64,000 nucleotides of DNA, from assembly GCA_963697355.1 (NCBI GenBank), contig CAVONV010000011.1, positions 62,001 to 126,000 of the forward strand, written 5' to 3'. The translations under genes and the position numbers were made by a program. Within the stretch, counting starts at the first letter, position 1, and each line of letters begins with the position of its first letter. The notes beneath the pieces are model-generated. The model made no database searches, was not told the origin of the DNA, and worked only from the letters and a program-made list of their open reading frames with translations. Below are positions 52,954 through 61,016 of this stretch, piece after piece. This DNA comes from CAVONV01 sp963697355. Lineage in GTDB: Bacteria; Acidobacteriota; Vicinamibacteria; Marinacidobacterales; DATDRI01.

Positions 52954-55113
52954 ATGAAGAGGTACATGATGGGTACGATGGCTTGTTTGGCTCTCAGTTT
53001 CACGTCATTCGGAGCGACAAAGTCTCCGCCTACCGCTGACTCCGACGTTTCCGCGGGTGAGCTCCGCCTCGTGGACGCGGATCTGCCCGACATCCAACGT
53101 TTTCCTCTCGAGCAAACGGACGTCAAGGCAGAGATCTTCGGCAATGTGGCTCGTGTCGAGGTCACTCAAAGTTTCAGCAATCCCTATGACAAGAAGATCG
53201 AGGCGGTCTACGTGTTCCCCCTTCCCAATCGAGCAGCCGTCGACGACATGGAGATCCACGTGGGAGACAGGACGATCAGAGGCATCCTCAAGAAACGTGA
53301 CGAAGCCCGACGGATCTACGAGCAGGCCAGAAAAGACGGGCAGGTAGCCGCACTTCTGGATCAAGAGCGGCCGAATATCTTCACCCAGTCGGTGGCAAAT
53401 ATTCTCCCCGGAAACCGGATTGACGTGAAGATTCGATATTTGGAGACGCTTCCCTACGCCGACCAAAACTATACGTTCTCTTTTCCTATGGTCGTGGGAC
53501 CAAGGTTCATTCCCGGCGCACACACTTCCGACGGGCACAGGGGTTGGTCTTCCAACACGACCGACGTACCTGACGCTTCACAAATAACACCGCCGGTCCT
53601 CCAACCAGGTCAGCGCTCCGGCCACGACATCTCTCTTGCAGTCACTCTCGATGCCGGCACCCAGCTCGTCGACCTAGCTTCGCCATCCCACAAGGTCGAC
53701 ATCTCACGCGGATCTGAAGGGCGCGCCACCATCGACCTCCGGCAGGAAGATTCCATTCCCAACAAGGATTTTGTCCTTCGATACAACCTCGCCGGCAACG
53801 CCCCTCGCCTATCGCTACTTCCCCACCGCAAGGACACCCACGGTTACTTCCTTATGCTCATACAACCTGAGGCGCACCCGGCACCAGAAAAGATAACCCC
53901 GAAAGAAATGGTCTTCGTCGTCGACGGCTCCGGCTCCATGCGCGGATTCCCGATCGAGAAGGTCAAACAAGCTATGCGCCATTCACTCGAAAACCTGAAT
54001 ACAAACGATACATTCCAGATCATCAAGTTTTCGAACCATGCGGAGACATTTGCACCCACACCCGTCGCCGCCACGGAAGCCAACATCCAAGAAGGTCTCG
54101 GCTACGTCCAAAGCCTTTCCGGACGAGGCGGGACGATCATGCTCGAGGGCGTTCGCGCCGCTCTCACACCTCCAAAGGACCCAGAGCGTTTGCGCATCAT
54201 CTCGTTCATGACCGACGGCTACATCGGCAATGAGAACCAGATTCTGGCATTCCTACGACAAAACCTCGGTGACGCTCGCTTGTACTCCTTTGGTGTGGGC
54301 AGCTCGGTCAATCGTTATTTGCTCGACAAGATGGCGGAGCTCGGACGCGGAACTGTGGAGTATGTTCTCTTGGAGGATGATGCAGGAAAAGCCGTCAAAC
54401 ATTTCTACGAACGTATCCGGAATCCCTATCTCACTGACATCGTGCTCGACTGGGGTGGTGCCCTCGTCGAAGACGTCTACCCAAAACGCATTCCCGACCT
54501 CTTCGTCGGACAACCCGTAGTTCTCCACGGGCGTTACATGGAGTCCGGTTCGTCGAGGCTGACGCTCAACGCTCGTCTAGGTGGAAAGCCCTTCCAACAG
54601 AAAGTCAATGTCCACTTCCCTCATAAGCACGAAGAGGGAGAAGCTATCGCAACGCTCTGGGCTCGTGCTCGCATAGAGGAACTCACAAACCAGAACATCG
54701 CCACTCCGAAGCTGGAGATCGAAGCGGAAATTACCAAGGTCGCGCTCGCCCATCGTCTCGTTTCGGCCTACACATCCTTCGTGGCGGTCGAAGAACAGTT
54801 CGTTACCGGCTCCGAGAAGCCCGTGCTCGTCGAGGTGCCGGTCGAGATGCCGGCCGGTGTAAGCTACGAAGGCGTGTTTGGAGGCGACAAGTCGGCAGCC
54901 AAGGTCGCCGCCTTTGCTACCGGTATTGCGCCGGGCCACGGGCGCTACTCACCGGTTCCAAGTGTAGCTGAGGAAAGCTTGGACGCGGCCGGTCCCTTCA
55001 GCTCCGGGAAAAGGAGCGGACGACCCCACGTAACGCCCCAGGCAGAGCCTCTCAAGCCATCCGGCGTCGTTTGCCGGATCAAGTCGAACTCGTCCCAGCT
55101 ATCGCATGGGTGA
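52954..55113 (+). CDS. Exported VIT and von Willebrand A domain protein
   Basis: A 719-residue secreted protein with a Sec signal (about 1-23). The VIT (vault/inter-alpha-trypsin) domain spans about 35-165 (DVKAEIFGNVARVEVTQSFSN, YEQARKDGQVAALLDQERPNIFTQSVANILPG) and a vWA domain about 315-490 with the metal site DGSGSM. A beta region and a 60-residue Pro/Ser-rich tail follow. This architecture is found in envelope proteins of many Gram-negatives; its role is unclear. No sortase-type LPXTG end is seen. AGGAGG lies six bases before the ATG at 52954. The reading frame ends oddly, over the start of the next one. Confidence 0.88.
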   Translation: MKRYMMGTMACLALSFTSFGATKSPPTADSDVSAGELRLVDADLPDIQRFPLEQTDVKAEIFGNVARVEVTQSFSNPYDKKIEAVYVFPLPNRAAVDDMEIHVGDRTIRGILKKRDEARRIYEQARKDGQVAALLDQERPNIFTQSVANILPGNRIDVKIRYLETLPYADQNYTFSFPMVVGPRFIPGAHTSDGHRGWSSNTTDVPDASQITPPVLQPGQRSGHDISLAVTLDAGTQLVDLASPSHKVDISRGSEGRATIDLRQEDSIPNKDFVLRYNLAGNAPRLSLLPHRKDTHGYFLMLIQPEAHPAPEKITPKEMVFVVDGSGSMRGFPIEKVKQAMRHSLENLNTNDTFQIIKFSNHAETFAPTPVAATEANIQEGLGYVQSLSGRGGTIMLEGVRAALTPPKDPERLRIISFMTDGYIGNENQILAFLRQNLGDARLYSFGVGSSVNRYLLDKMAELGRGTVEYVLLEDDAGKAVKHFYERIRNPYLTDIVLDWGGALVEDVYPKRIPDLFVGQPVVLHGRYMESGSSRLTLNARLGGKPFQQKVNVHFPHKHEEGEAIATLWARARIEELTNQNIATPKLEIEAEITKVALAHRLVSAYTSFVAVEEQFVTGSEKPVLVEVPVEMPAGVSYEGVFGGDKSAAKVAAFATGIAPGHGRYSPVPSVAEESLDAAGPFSSGKRSGRPHVTPQAEPLKPSGVVCRIKSNSSQLSHG

Positions 55114-55432
55114 ACCCATCGAGCTCATCGTAACTTTCGAGAACACCTCGGGCACAAGGGCTCAGATACCGTCCGATCTGTCAGTCGTCGATGGCAGCGG
55201 ACGCTTTCAGGTTCTTGATTCCAATTGGAAGGTAATACCTCACCCAAGGCGGCAGGTTACCAAACCCACACAGATGGAGCTCCAACCGGGCGCCAAAGCC
55301 ACCCTACGGATCGTCATCAACGGAGCAGGTGGATATCGAATGACGAACCCCGGAACCTATCACATCGTACTGCTGGGCGCCGAGCTCGGTCTGGGCAATT
55401 CCAACAGTCTGACTATCCGAATCCTCCGTTGA
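55106..55432 (+). CDS. Small beta-sandwich protein, perhaps the shifted end of the vWA gene
   Basis: A 108-residue frame overlapping the previous stop by 8 bp. The sequence YRMGEPIELIVTFENTSG...YHIVLLGAELGLGNSNSLTIRILR looks like an extracellular Ig-like or BsuPI-type domain, yet it has no signal peptide. The frame is open from 55034, so a +1 shift between 55034 and 55113 would fuse it to the VIT/vWA protein as a C-terminal domain. A terminator follows directly, which shows that transcription is meant to include it. Either translational coupling, a programmed shift or an indel explains the arrangement. Confidence 0.55.
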   Translation: MGEPIELIVTFENTSGTRAQIPSDLSVVDGSGRFQVLDSNWKVIPHPRRQVTKPTQMELQPGAKATLRIVINGAGGYRMTNPGTYHIVLLGAELGLGNSNSLTIRILR

Positions 55433-55438
55433 GAAGGG

Positions 55439-55470
55439 GGAGGGACTCTGCCGCACCGCAGGGTCTCTCC
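55439..55470 (+). terminator. Intrinsic terminator after the vWA locus
   Basis: A 13-bp stem (GGAGGGACTCTGC with GCAGGGTCTCTCC, two G-U pairs) with a 6-nt loop, followed by TCTCTTTCCTATT, begins 7 bp after the last stop codon. Confidence 0.75.
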
Positions 55471-55597
55471 TCTCTTTCCTATTAGACCTCGCCCGCCAGC
55501 GCTCCAGCCCAAACAGCGACTTCGTTGCGACCACCAAGGCGAATACGATAAGTTTGTGTGGCTCGATGACCCATTGTGACTCGGCAAACGAGAGAAG

Positions 55598-57649
55598 ATG
55601 ACAAAAATGAAATCACTACAAGTTGCTAAACCGGCTCGCCTCAAATCCAACGCAAGTCTGCCAGACCCGCCGCCCCCCGCCCCATCAGAAGAAAAAGGAC
55701 ATCAAGGCGGAGTCATCCGCGGCAGAGCGCTCATTCTCTGGGACTCCAACAATCCGGGAAAGAAACTAGACGCGATCGACACCGATCAGATTACTCCGGC
55801 CGCCTATTGTGTTTCCGAGAGCCTGGACTCACTCGATGAGAAGTGGAAGGAGGGAGCCTTCCACTACTTGATGCCAGACTTCCGGGAGCGCGTTCACAAA
55901 GGTGAGACCTTCGTCATCGCTGGTGACCGTTTCGCCATCGGCTCCTCCCGTGAGATGAGCCCCGCGGGACTCAAGGCGATCGCGGAAGAAGCAGGACTCG
56001 AAATGGTCGTCGTTTGCGGAAACAACATGGGTGACATCTTTCGCCGGAATGCGTTCAACTTGGGTCTTCAGGTTGTCCAGTGCCCAGAAGCGGTCGAAGA
56101 TGCCCGAGACGGTGATGAGCTCACCTTCGACCCCGCCACGCGCAAGCTCACGAACGAGACACAGAAGAAGTCCTATGAGCCCTTACCCCTGACAGCCAAA
56201 GAAGACGAGATCCGACGGACCGGCGGTATTTTTGCGATGGGCCGGCGGGAGTTCCGAAAGTCAGTGGAAACCAAGCCCGTAGTCGAATGGCCCGATGCAG
56301 AAACGGCACGTCGTTTGACGACAACGGAGCAGATCGTTTGGGCACACCGGGTAGACAAAGACGCTGAGGTGCGACCGGGCGTGACACTGCGTGTCTATGC
56401 CGATCTCCTCCCGGCGTCGGACGGTACGGCCCCTTTCTCCATCCACACCTTCAACCAGATTACCGGTGGCGACACGATCTACCCCCGCCAGGCAGCGATT
56501 GCCAACGATCATTTTGTTTTCACGGGAAAGGACTCCGACAATCGACAAACCTCGATCGGACGTGCCTTCGCCGACATGAATGACATGAAAAAACCGTACT
56601 ACGCCGGAGCCGGCGACGGAATTTTTCACTTCTATTTCCCCGAACAAGGACTCGTATTACCCGGACAGTTCATTGCCGGTGCCGACTCACACTCTCGTGC
56701 CTATGGAGCTTACGGCGCCATAGGCATCGGCGTCGGATCGACGACTCTGGGATTCGGTTGGTCGACGGGCTACGTTTACTTCACTCTCGCCAAGCCGCGT
56801 CGAGTCGTCTTCACAGGTAAGCTCCAACCCTGGGTCAGTGGAAAGGATATCGTCCTAAACCTGCTCGCGCGGTGGGGAGCAAAGCAATCACAAGGTATGT
56901 CAGTGGAGTTCGTAGACCAAGACCATCAACTTCCTATCGCTTATCGGAACACCATTGCCAATATGATGGCGGAAGGAGAAGCTCAAAACGGTATCTTCGC
57001 ACCCGACGAGATCACAAGTACATGGTATAGGGAAAAGGGCATGAACACCCTACCCTACCCTCCCATGGGACCAGGTGAAGAAGCAGCTTATGAGATTGAT
57101 GAGACGTTCGACCTGTCGGACGTCGTGCCGATGATTGCCAAACCCTTTAGCCCCGCTAACTCTCACCCGGCAGAGGAAGTGGCCAAAGAGAGGATCCGGT
57201 TCGACAAGGCCTACATCGGATCCTGCACCAACGGCAGCTACCAAGATTTGCTGCAAGCAGCCCTCATCCTCCAGGCGGCACGTCAGGCAGGTTTTGAAAA
57301 GGCCGCAACGGATTTCGTCATCTTTCCCGGCTCCATCGGCGTCAAACGCCAAATCGAAGAAAACGAGCCCAGATTGAAGGGTGTCTCCGTCGCGGAGGTG
57401 TTGAGATCGGTCGGTGGTCAAATTCGCGATTCTTGGTGCGGCCCTTGCTTTGGTCAAGGTCCGGATGCCCTCCAGTCAGGAGAGCGAGCGCTGACGACCT
57501 TCAACCGCAACTGGCAAAATCGGATGGGCTTGGGAGGCGAAGGATTTCTGGCGAGTCCGTCCGTCGTTGCAGCATCGGCTCTTCTTGGCTACATGGCACC
57601 GCCCAGCGAGCTCGGGATCGATTGGGAATCCAAACGTTTTGAGTTTTAG
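55598..57649 (+). CDS. Aconitase-family hydratase with permuted domains
   Basis: Fe-S hydro-lyase of the aconitase/isopropylmalate isomerase superfamily, 683 residues. The swivel (LeuD-like) domain comes first, about 40-225: DAIDTDQITPAAYC, FAIGSSREMSPAGLK, NNMGDIFRRNAF. The catalytic (LeuC-like) part follows, about 240-683, with cluster cysteines Cys543 (GSCTNGS), Cys614 and Cys617 (CGPC) and a GADSHSRAYGAYG motif. Ordinary AcnA has the reverse order; AcnB has swivel-first order but also an N-terminal HEAT domain, which is missing here, and a different cysteine context. The substrate (citrate, isopropylmalate or another) is open. It is a single gene with its own terminator. Confidence 0.85.
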   Translation: MTKMKSLQVAKPARLKSNASLPDPPPPAPSEEKGHQGGVIRGRALILWDSNNPGKKLDAIDTDQITPAAYCVSESLDSLDEKWKEGAFHYLMPDFRERVHKGETFVIAGDRFAIGSSREMSPAGLKAIAEEAGLEMVVVCGNNMGDIFRRNAFNLGLQVVQCPEAVEDARDGDELTFDPATRKLTNETQKKSYEPLPLTAKEDEIRRTGGIFAMGRREFRKSVETKPVVEWPDAETARRLTTTEQIVWAHRVDKDAEVRPGVTLRVYADLLPASDGTAPFSIHTFNQITGGDTIYPRQAAIANDHFVFTGKDSDNRQTSIGRAFADMNDMKKPYYAGAGDGIFHFYFPEQGLVLPGQFIAGADSHSRAYGAYGAIGIGVGSTTLGFGWSTGYVYFTLAKPRRVVFTGKLQPWVSGKDIVLNLLARWGAKQSQGMSVEFVDQDHQLPIAYRNTIANMMAEGEAQNGIFAPDEITSTWYREKGMNTLPYPPMGPGEEAAYEIDETFDLSDVVPMIAKPFSPANSHPAEEVAKERIRFDKAYIGSCTNGSYQDLLQAALILQAARQAGFEKAATDFVIFPGSIGVKRQIEENEPRLKGVSVAEVLRSVGGQIRDSWCGPCFGQGPDALQSGERALTTFNRNWQNRMGLGGEGFLASPSVVAASALLGYMAPPSELGIDWESKRFEF

Positions 57650-57727
57650 TCTGTTATGGAGGTTAGAACGAGAACTCTGAGCTCGCCTTGGAATTCGGCA
57701 CGCAGCAGCGAAGCTGCGGGACCGCGG

Positions 57728-57795
57728 TGACTGCTGACTGCTCGACTACTTGACTGCGGCAGGCGGGGCGCTCACGAAATCCCAAAGCGCCCCTT
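57728..57795 (+). terminator. Heptamer repeat and terminator hairpin after the aconitase gene
   Basis: TGACTGC-type 7/8-bp units (57728-57758) are followed by a perfect 8-bp stem, GGGGCGCT (57765-57772) with AGCGCCCC (57786-57793), then TTGGCTT. It ends just upstream of the ETF-QO ribosome site, so read-through could be regulated. Confidence 0.6.
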
Positions 57796-57823
57796 GGCTT
57801 GTTGCCTTACTGGAGTATCGAAG

Positions 57824-59479
57824 ATGCAAAAAATCATTCCCGCTCAATACCAGCCAGAGCTTCCCATGAAGAAACTGATATTGGAAGAAGCTCCCGGTGA
57901 AGAAGCTGTTCCCATGGATGTCGTCTTCGTAGGTGGTGGACCCGCGGGTCTGGCGGGGGCCATCGAATTGGCACGACTCGTGAAGAAAAACGCCGAGAAC
58001 GGCGGTGACTTGGTCGAGCTCGAGATCGGTGTCCTAGAGAAGGCGGAGCGGCTTGGTGATCACTGTCTGTCCGGTGCAGTGGTCAACCCGCTTGCACTTC
58101 GTGAGTTGTTTCCCGAGCTCGAGGATAAGGACTACCCTCTTCGCACTCCGGTCACTCGAGACAGCGTATATTTCATGACCGAAAGCGCAAGTTACCGAAT
58201 CCCGACGCCGCCCACGATGAAGAACCACGGGAACTATGTTGCATCGGTCTGTGAAATCGTGCGTTGGTTAGGTGAAAAAGCCGAGGAGCTGGGCATCAAT
58301 TTGTTCACAGGCTTCCCCGCTGACTCTCTACTCGTCGATGGCAAACGAGTTCAAGGCGTGAGGACGACGCCGGGAGGTCTGGACAAGGAAGGCAACCCAG
58401 GCGGCGCTTACATGCCTCCAACGGACGTGCTCGCCAAGGTGACGGTACTTTCCGAAGGAACGAGGGGGATGCTGACACAGGCATTTGTCGATTGGCAAGG
58501 AATTCGTTCAGAGAATCCACAGATCTATGCACTCGGGGTCAAAGAGATCTGGGAAATCAAGAAGCCCCTGGACTCGGTGATCCACACCATGGGGTGGCCT
58601 CTGCCACGCGACGCCTTCGGCGGAAGCTGGTGCTACCCCATGGCCGATAACCTGATCTCTATGGGCCTGGTCGTGGGTCTCGACTACCGCGAGCATTCTC
58701 TCGACGTCCACGTCTTGATGCAAAAGCTCAAGAAACATCCACTCTTTCGTAATCTGTTGGCCAACGGTGAGATGCTCGAATGGGGTGCCAAGACCATTCC
58801 CGAGGGCGGCTACTACTCCCTCCCAGACCGTCTGCACGGCGACGGCGCACTCATTGTGGGGGATGCAGCCGGTTTCGTCGACGTACCTTCGCTCAAAGGT
58901 ATCCACTACTCCATGATGTCGGGCATCTTCGCCGCGCGCGCTATCTTCCGGGCCCTCAAGGCCGACGACACCTCGTCGCAGGCGTTGAAGAAGTATGACG
59001 ATCTCGTCGGAAGCAGCATCATCCGCAGCGACCTTTACCGAACCCGCAATATGCGCCCTGCCTTCAAGTCCGGCTTCCTGGCAGGAGGAGTCAAAGCCGC
59101 GCTGATGACCGTAACCGGAGGGGCCTTCCCCGGCGGAAGAATCGCCGTCGAGTCGGACGCCGACGAGCCCCGTGACGTTGTTCCGGGCGAAGAGTTCACG
59201 CCGGAAAAGGGAGTCACTATCAACAAGCTCGATGCCGTTTTCAATTCGGGGAACAACACCCGAGATGATATGCCCTCTCATCTCATCGCCGCCGACGATG
59301 TCCCCACCGAAGTGGCGCAATTCTACGAGCACATGTGTCCGGCAGCGGTCTATGAAGTACAGGACGGAAAGCTGGTGGTCAATTTCTCCAACTGCGTCGA
59401 CTGCAAGACCACCGACATCCTCGGCCCGCGTTGGACCCCTCGAGAGGGAGGCGCCGGAACGAAGTACAAGAGGATGTAA
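57824..59479 (+). CDS. Electron transfer flavoprotein-ubiquinone oxidoreductase
   Basis: Membrane-associated FAD/Fe-S enzyme that passes electrons from reduced ETF to quinone, linking acyl-CoA dehydrogenases to the respiratory chain. The 551 residues include the FAD motif VFVGGGPAGLAGAIELARL, LGDHCLSGAVV and GDAAGFVDVPSLKGIHYSM. The C-terminal cluster domain normally reads CPA...NCVHCKTCDI with four cysteines; here Cys505, Cys524 and Cys527 are kept but position 530 is Thr (CVDCKTTDI). The ATG at 57824 has TGGAG eight bases upstream. It fits with the acyl-CoA dehydrogenase at 10.2 kb; ETF genes are not in the window. Confidence 0.92.
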   Translation: MQKIIPAQYQPELPMKKLILEEAPGEEAVPMDVVFVGGGPAGLAGAIELARLVKKNAENGGDLVELEIGVLEKAERLGDHCLSGAVVNPLALRELFPELEDKDYPLRTPVTRDSVYFMTESASYRIPTPPTMKNHGNYVASVCEIVRWLGEKAEELGINLFTGFPADSLLVDGKRVQGVRTTPGGLDKEGNPGGAYMPPTDVLAKVTVLSEGTRGMLTQAFVDWQGIRSENPQIYALGVKEIWEIKKPLDSVIHTMGWPLPRDAFGGSWCYPMADNLISMGLVVGLDYREHSLDVHVLMQKLKKHPLFRNLLANGEMLEWGAKTIPEGGYYSLPDRLHGDGALIVGDAAGFVDVPSLKGIHYSMMSGIFAARAIFRALKADDTSSQALKKYDDLVGSSIIRSDLYRTRNMRPAFKSGFLAGGVKAALMTVTGGAFPGGRIAVESDADEPRDVVPGEEFTPEKGVTINKLDAVFNSGNNTRDDMPSHLIAADDVPTEVAQFYEHMCPAAVYEVQDGKLVVNFSNCVDCKTTDILGPRWTPREGGAGTKYKRM

Positions 59480-59510
59480 GCAGCGTCGGTAGACAGTCGC
59501 CGGTAAAAAA

Positions 59511-59612
59511 GTGACCAGTTACCAACTACGCCGCTACCAGTTACCAGTTGCTAGTGAACAGTGAACAGTGAAGAAGAAGCAGCCAGAAGTCAGAGGCCAG
59601 CAATCAGTGACA
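59511..59612. repeat. Heptamer repeat (TTACCAG / TGAACAG)
   Basis: Imperfect 7-bp units, first TTACCAG, then TGAACAG, then looser CAGAAGTC-like copies, fill the space after ETF-QO. No gene is evident between 59480 and 59756. Confidence 0.75.
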
Positions 59613-59756
59613 ACTTTTGGCCAGGACTTGACGCGCAATCTGAAGTGAAGCCGAACGCCCAGCATGTCAGTCGATGTGTGAAAGTCGGTACTTCATCTGA
59701 CACTCATGCAGCATGAGTTTGGATCCGATCTGACACAACTGCGTGTGCTGCTGCTA

Positions 59757-60053
59757 CTACATTGCGTCGCTACTCTCCCCGTTCCGCAGAAGGCGTTCGT
59801 ATTCTGCGCCAAGATGGTAGAGATATGCCGCATTAGCGATACCGCAAAGAGCCAAAATACCGTAGGAGACCGTCATCGGTATTGAGTCGAAAATAAAGAG
59901 AAACGGAGCCGCCAGTAGCAACCATGGTAGAGACAGCATACCGGCACAAATGAACGCCAATGCCGACTCCTTTTCAAAGTGGAGGCCTAAAACAAATGCC
60001 AGGAAGAAAAGGCAAATGTATGGAATTGCCAGCTTTAGCCCTCTTCTTGACAT
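59757..60053 (-). CDS. Small membrane protein, unknown
   Basis: A 98-residue protein with three predicted helices (LAIPYICLFFLAFVLGLHF, LAFICAGMLSLPWLLLAAPFLFIF, VSYGILALCGIANAAYLYHL). I recognise no family. I choose the ATG at 60053, which has AGGAG a few bases upstream; a longer frame begins 14 codons earlier. It is flanked by heptamer repeats on both sides and lies 300 bp after the methyltransferase gene on the same strand. Confidence 0.55.
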   Translation of the reverse strand: MSRRGLKLAIPYICLFFLAFVLGLHFEKESALAFICAGMLSLPWLLLAAPFLFIFDSIPMTVSYGILALCGIANAAYLYHLGAEYERLLRNGESSDAM

Positions 60054-60270
60054 AGGACTCCTCATGAGGTCCCCCGAAGGGGATCGCGCATTCAAACGTG
60101 GATCGGTGAATCAGCTTGTCGAGGCGGCGCGGAACTTTCTAGCATTTCAGCTGATATTGAAAACTATCCGATGGCCGTCTGCTCGTCCGCCGAAATTGTC
60201 TCGGACGCGGCCCGACATCAACTTTGTCAGATCAAACGAAACTTCTACAGTTGATATCCTAAAACCATCC

Positions 60271-60358
60271 TGGTCACTGGAAACTGATTACCGTTCACTG
60301 ATTACTGATTACTGACTACTGGCTGCCATCCTCTTACTGACTGCTCGTCTGCTACTGG
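60271..60358. repeat. Heptamer repeat (CTGATTA / CTGACTA)
   Basis: Units CTGATTA, CCGTTCA, CTGATTA, CTGATTA, CTGACTA and CTGGCTG follow one another in 7-bp register and run up to the methyltransferase stop codon. Confidence 0.8.
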
Positions 60359-60993
60359 AGCTCCAAGAACCGTTCCTTCACCTCTTCTGTGATAGTCCAA
60401 AGATAGACAGGATGTTCCACTACAAGACTGATTTCGTCCGGTACCCAGTCACCCATGTGGTAACCATGAGATACCACTCGCGTTCCCACGGCGAGATCTT
60501 TCCACAATTTTGGTCGGAGCTCGAGGTTGAGCTCAGGTAGCAAGTAGATCATCACCACAGTAGCCTTGCGGATGTCGGCTTCGAACAAGTCTTCCAATCT
60601 AAACTCGACGAGATCAAGAACACCAGCTCGCCGTGCTTTAGATTCAGCCTCCATGATGCGTTTCGGGTCGACGTCTAGGCCGATACCTCGAGCACTGTAT
60701 CTCCTAGCGGCCTCGATTAGAATACGACCATCGCCGCAACCGAGATCGTAAACCACATCCTTGGATGTAACTTTGGCCATCTTCAACATGACATCCACCA
60801 CGAAATGGGGCGTAGGCACATAAACGACATCCGGCTTCTTGATGGGCGCCGTACTCTGCCCCGCAACCGAAGGGACCGCCGAAAGCGCAAGAATATTGAG
60901 CAGAAGAAAGAGTGGCCCACCAACGCGAGTTAGTACGCGCGGAAGCGGTGCAACTTCGGCTTTCTGCTTTCTCCTTCCTCCTGTATTCTTCAC
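60352..60993 (-). CDS. Exported FAM173-like SAM methyltransferase
   Basis: Class I methyltransferase, 213 residues, with SAM motif I VYDLGCGDGRILIEAA and post-motif YVPTPHFVVDVML. The order VYDLGCGDGRI, GIGLDVDP, VVMIYLLPELNLELRPKL, GTRVVSHGYHMGDW matches the FAM173/ATPSc-KMT lysine methyltransferase group. An N-terminal basic-hydrophobic segment (about 19-45, ending SVAGQ) looks like a signal peptide or anchor, which is puzzling because SAM is cytoplasmic. The start is a GTG with AGGA upstream. It follows the phytase-like gene by 23 bp. Confidence 0.82.
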   Translation of the reverse strand: MKNTGGRRKQKAEVAPLPRVLTRVGGPLFLLLNILALSAVPSVAGQSTAPIKKPDVVYVPTPHFVVDVMLKMAKVTSKDVVYDLGCGDGRILIEAARRYSARGIGLDVDPKRIMEAESKARRAGVLDLVEFRLEDLFEADIRKATVVMIYLLPELNLELRPKLWKDLAVGTRVVSHGYHMGDWVPDEISLVVEHPVYLWTITEEVKERFLELQ

Positions 60994-61016
60994 TGTTTCC
61001 TGTTAATTTCGGTGAG

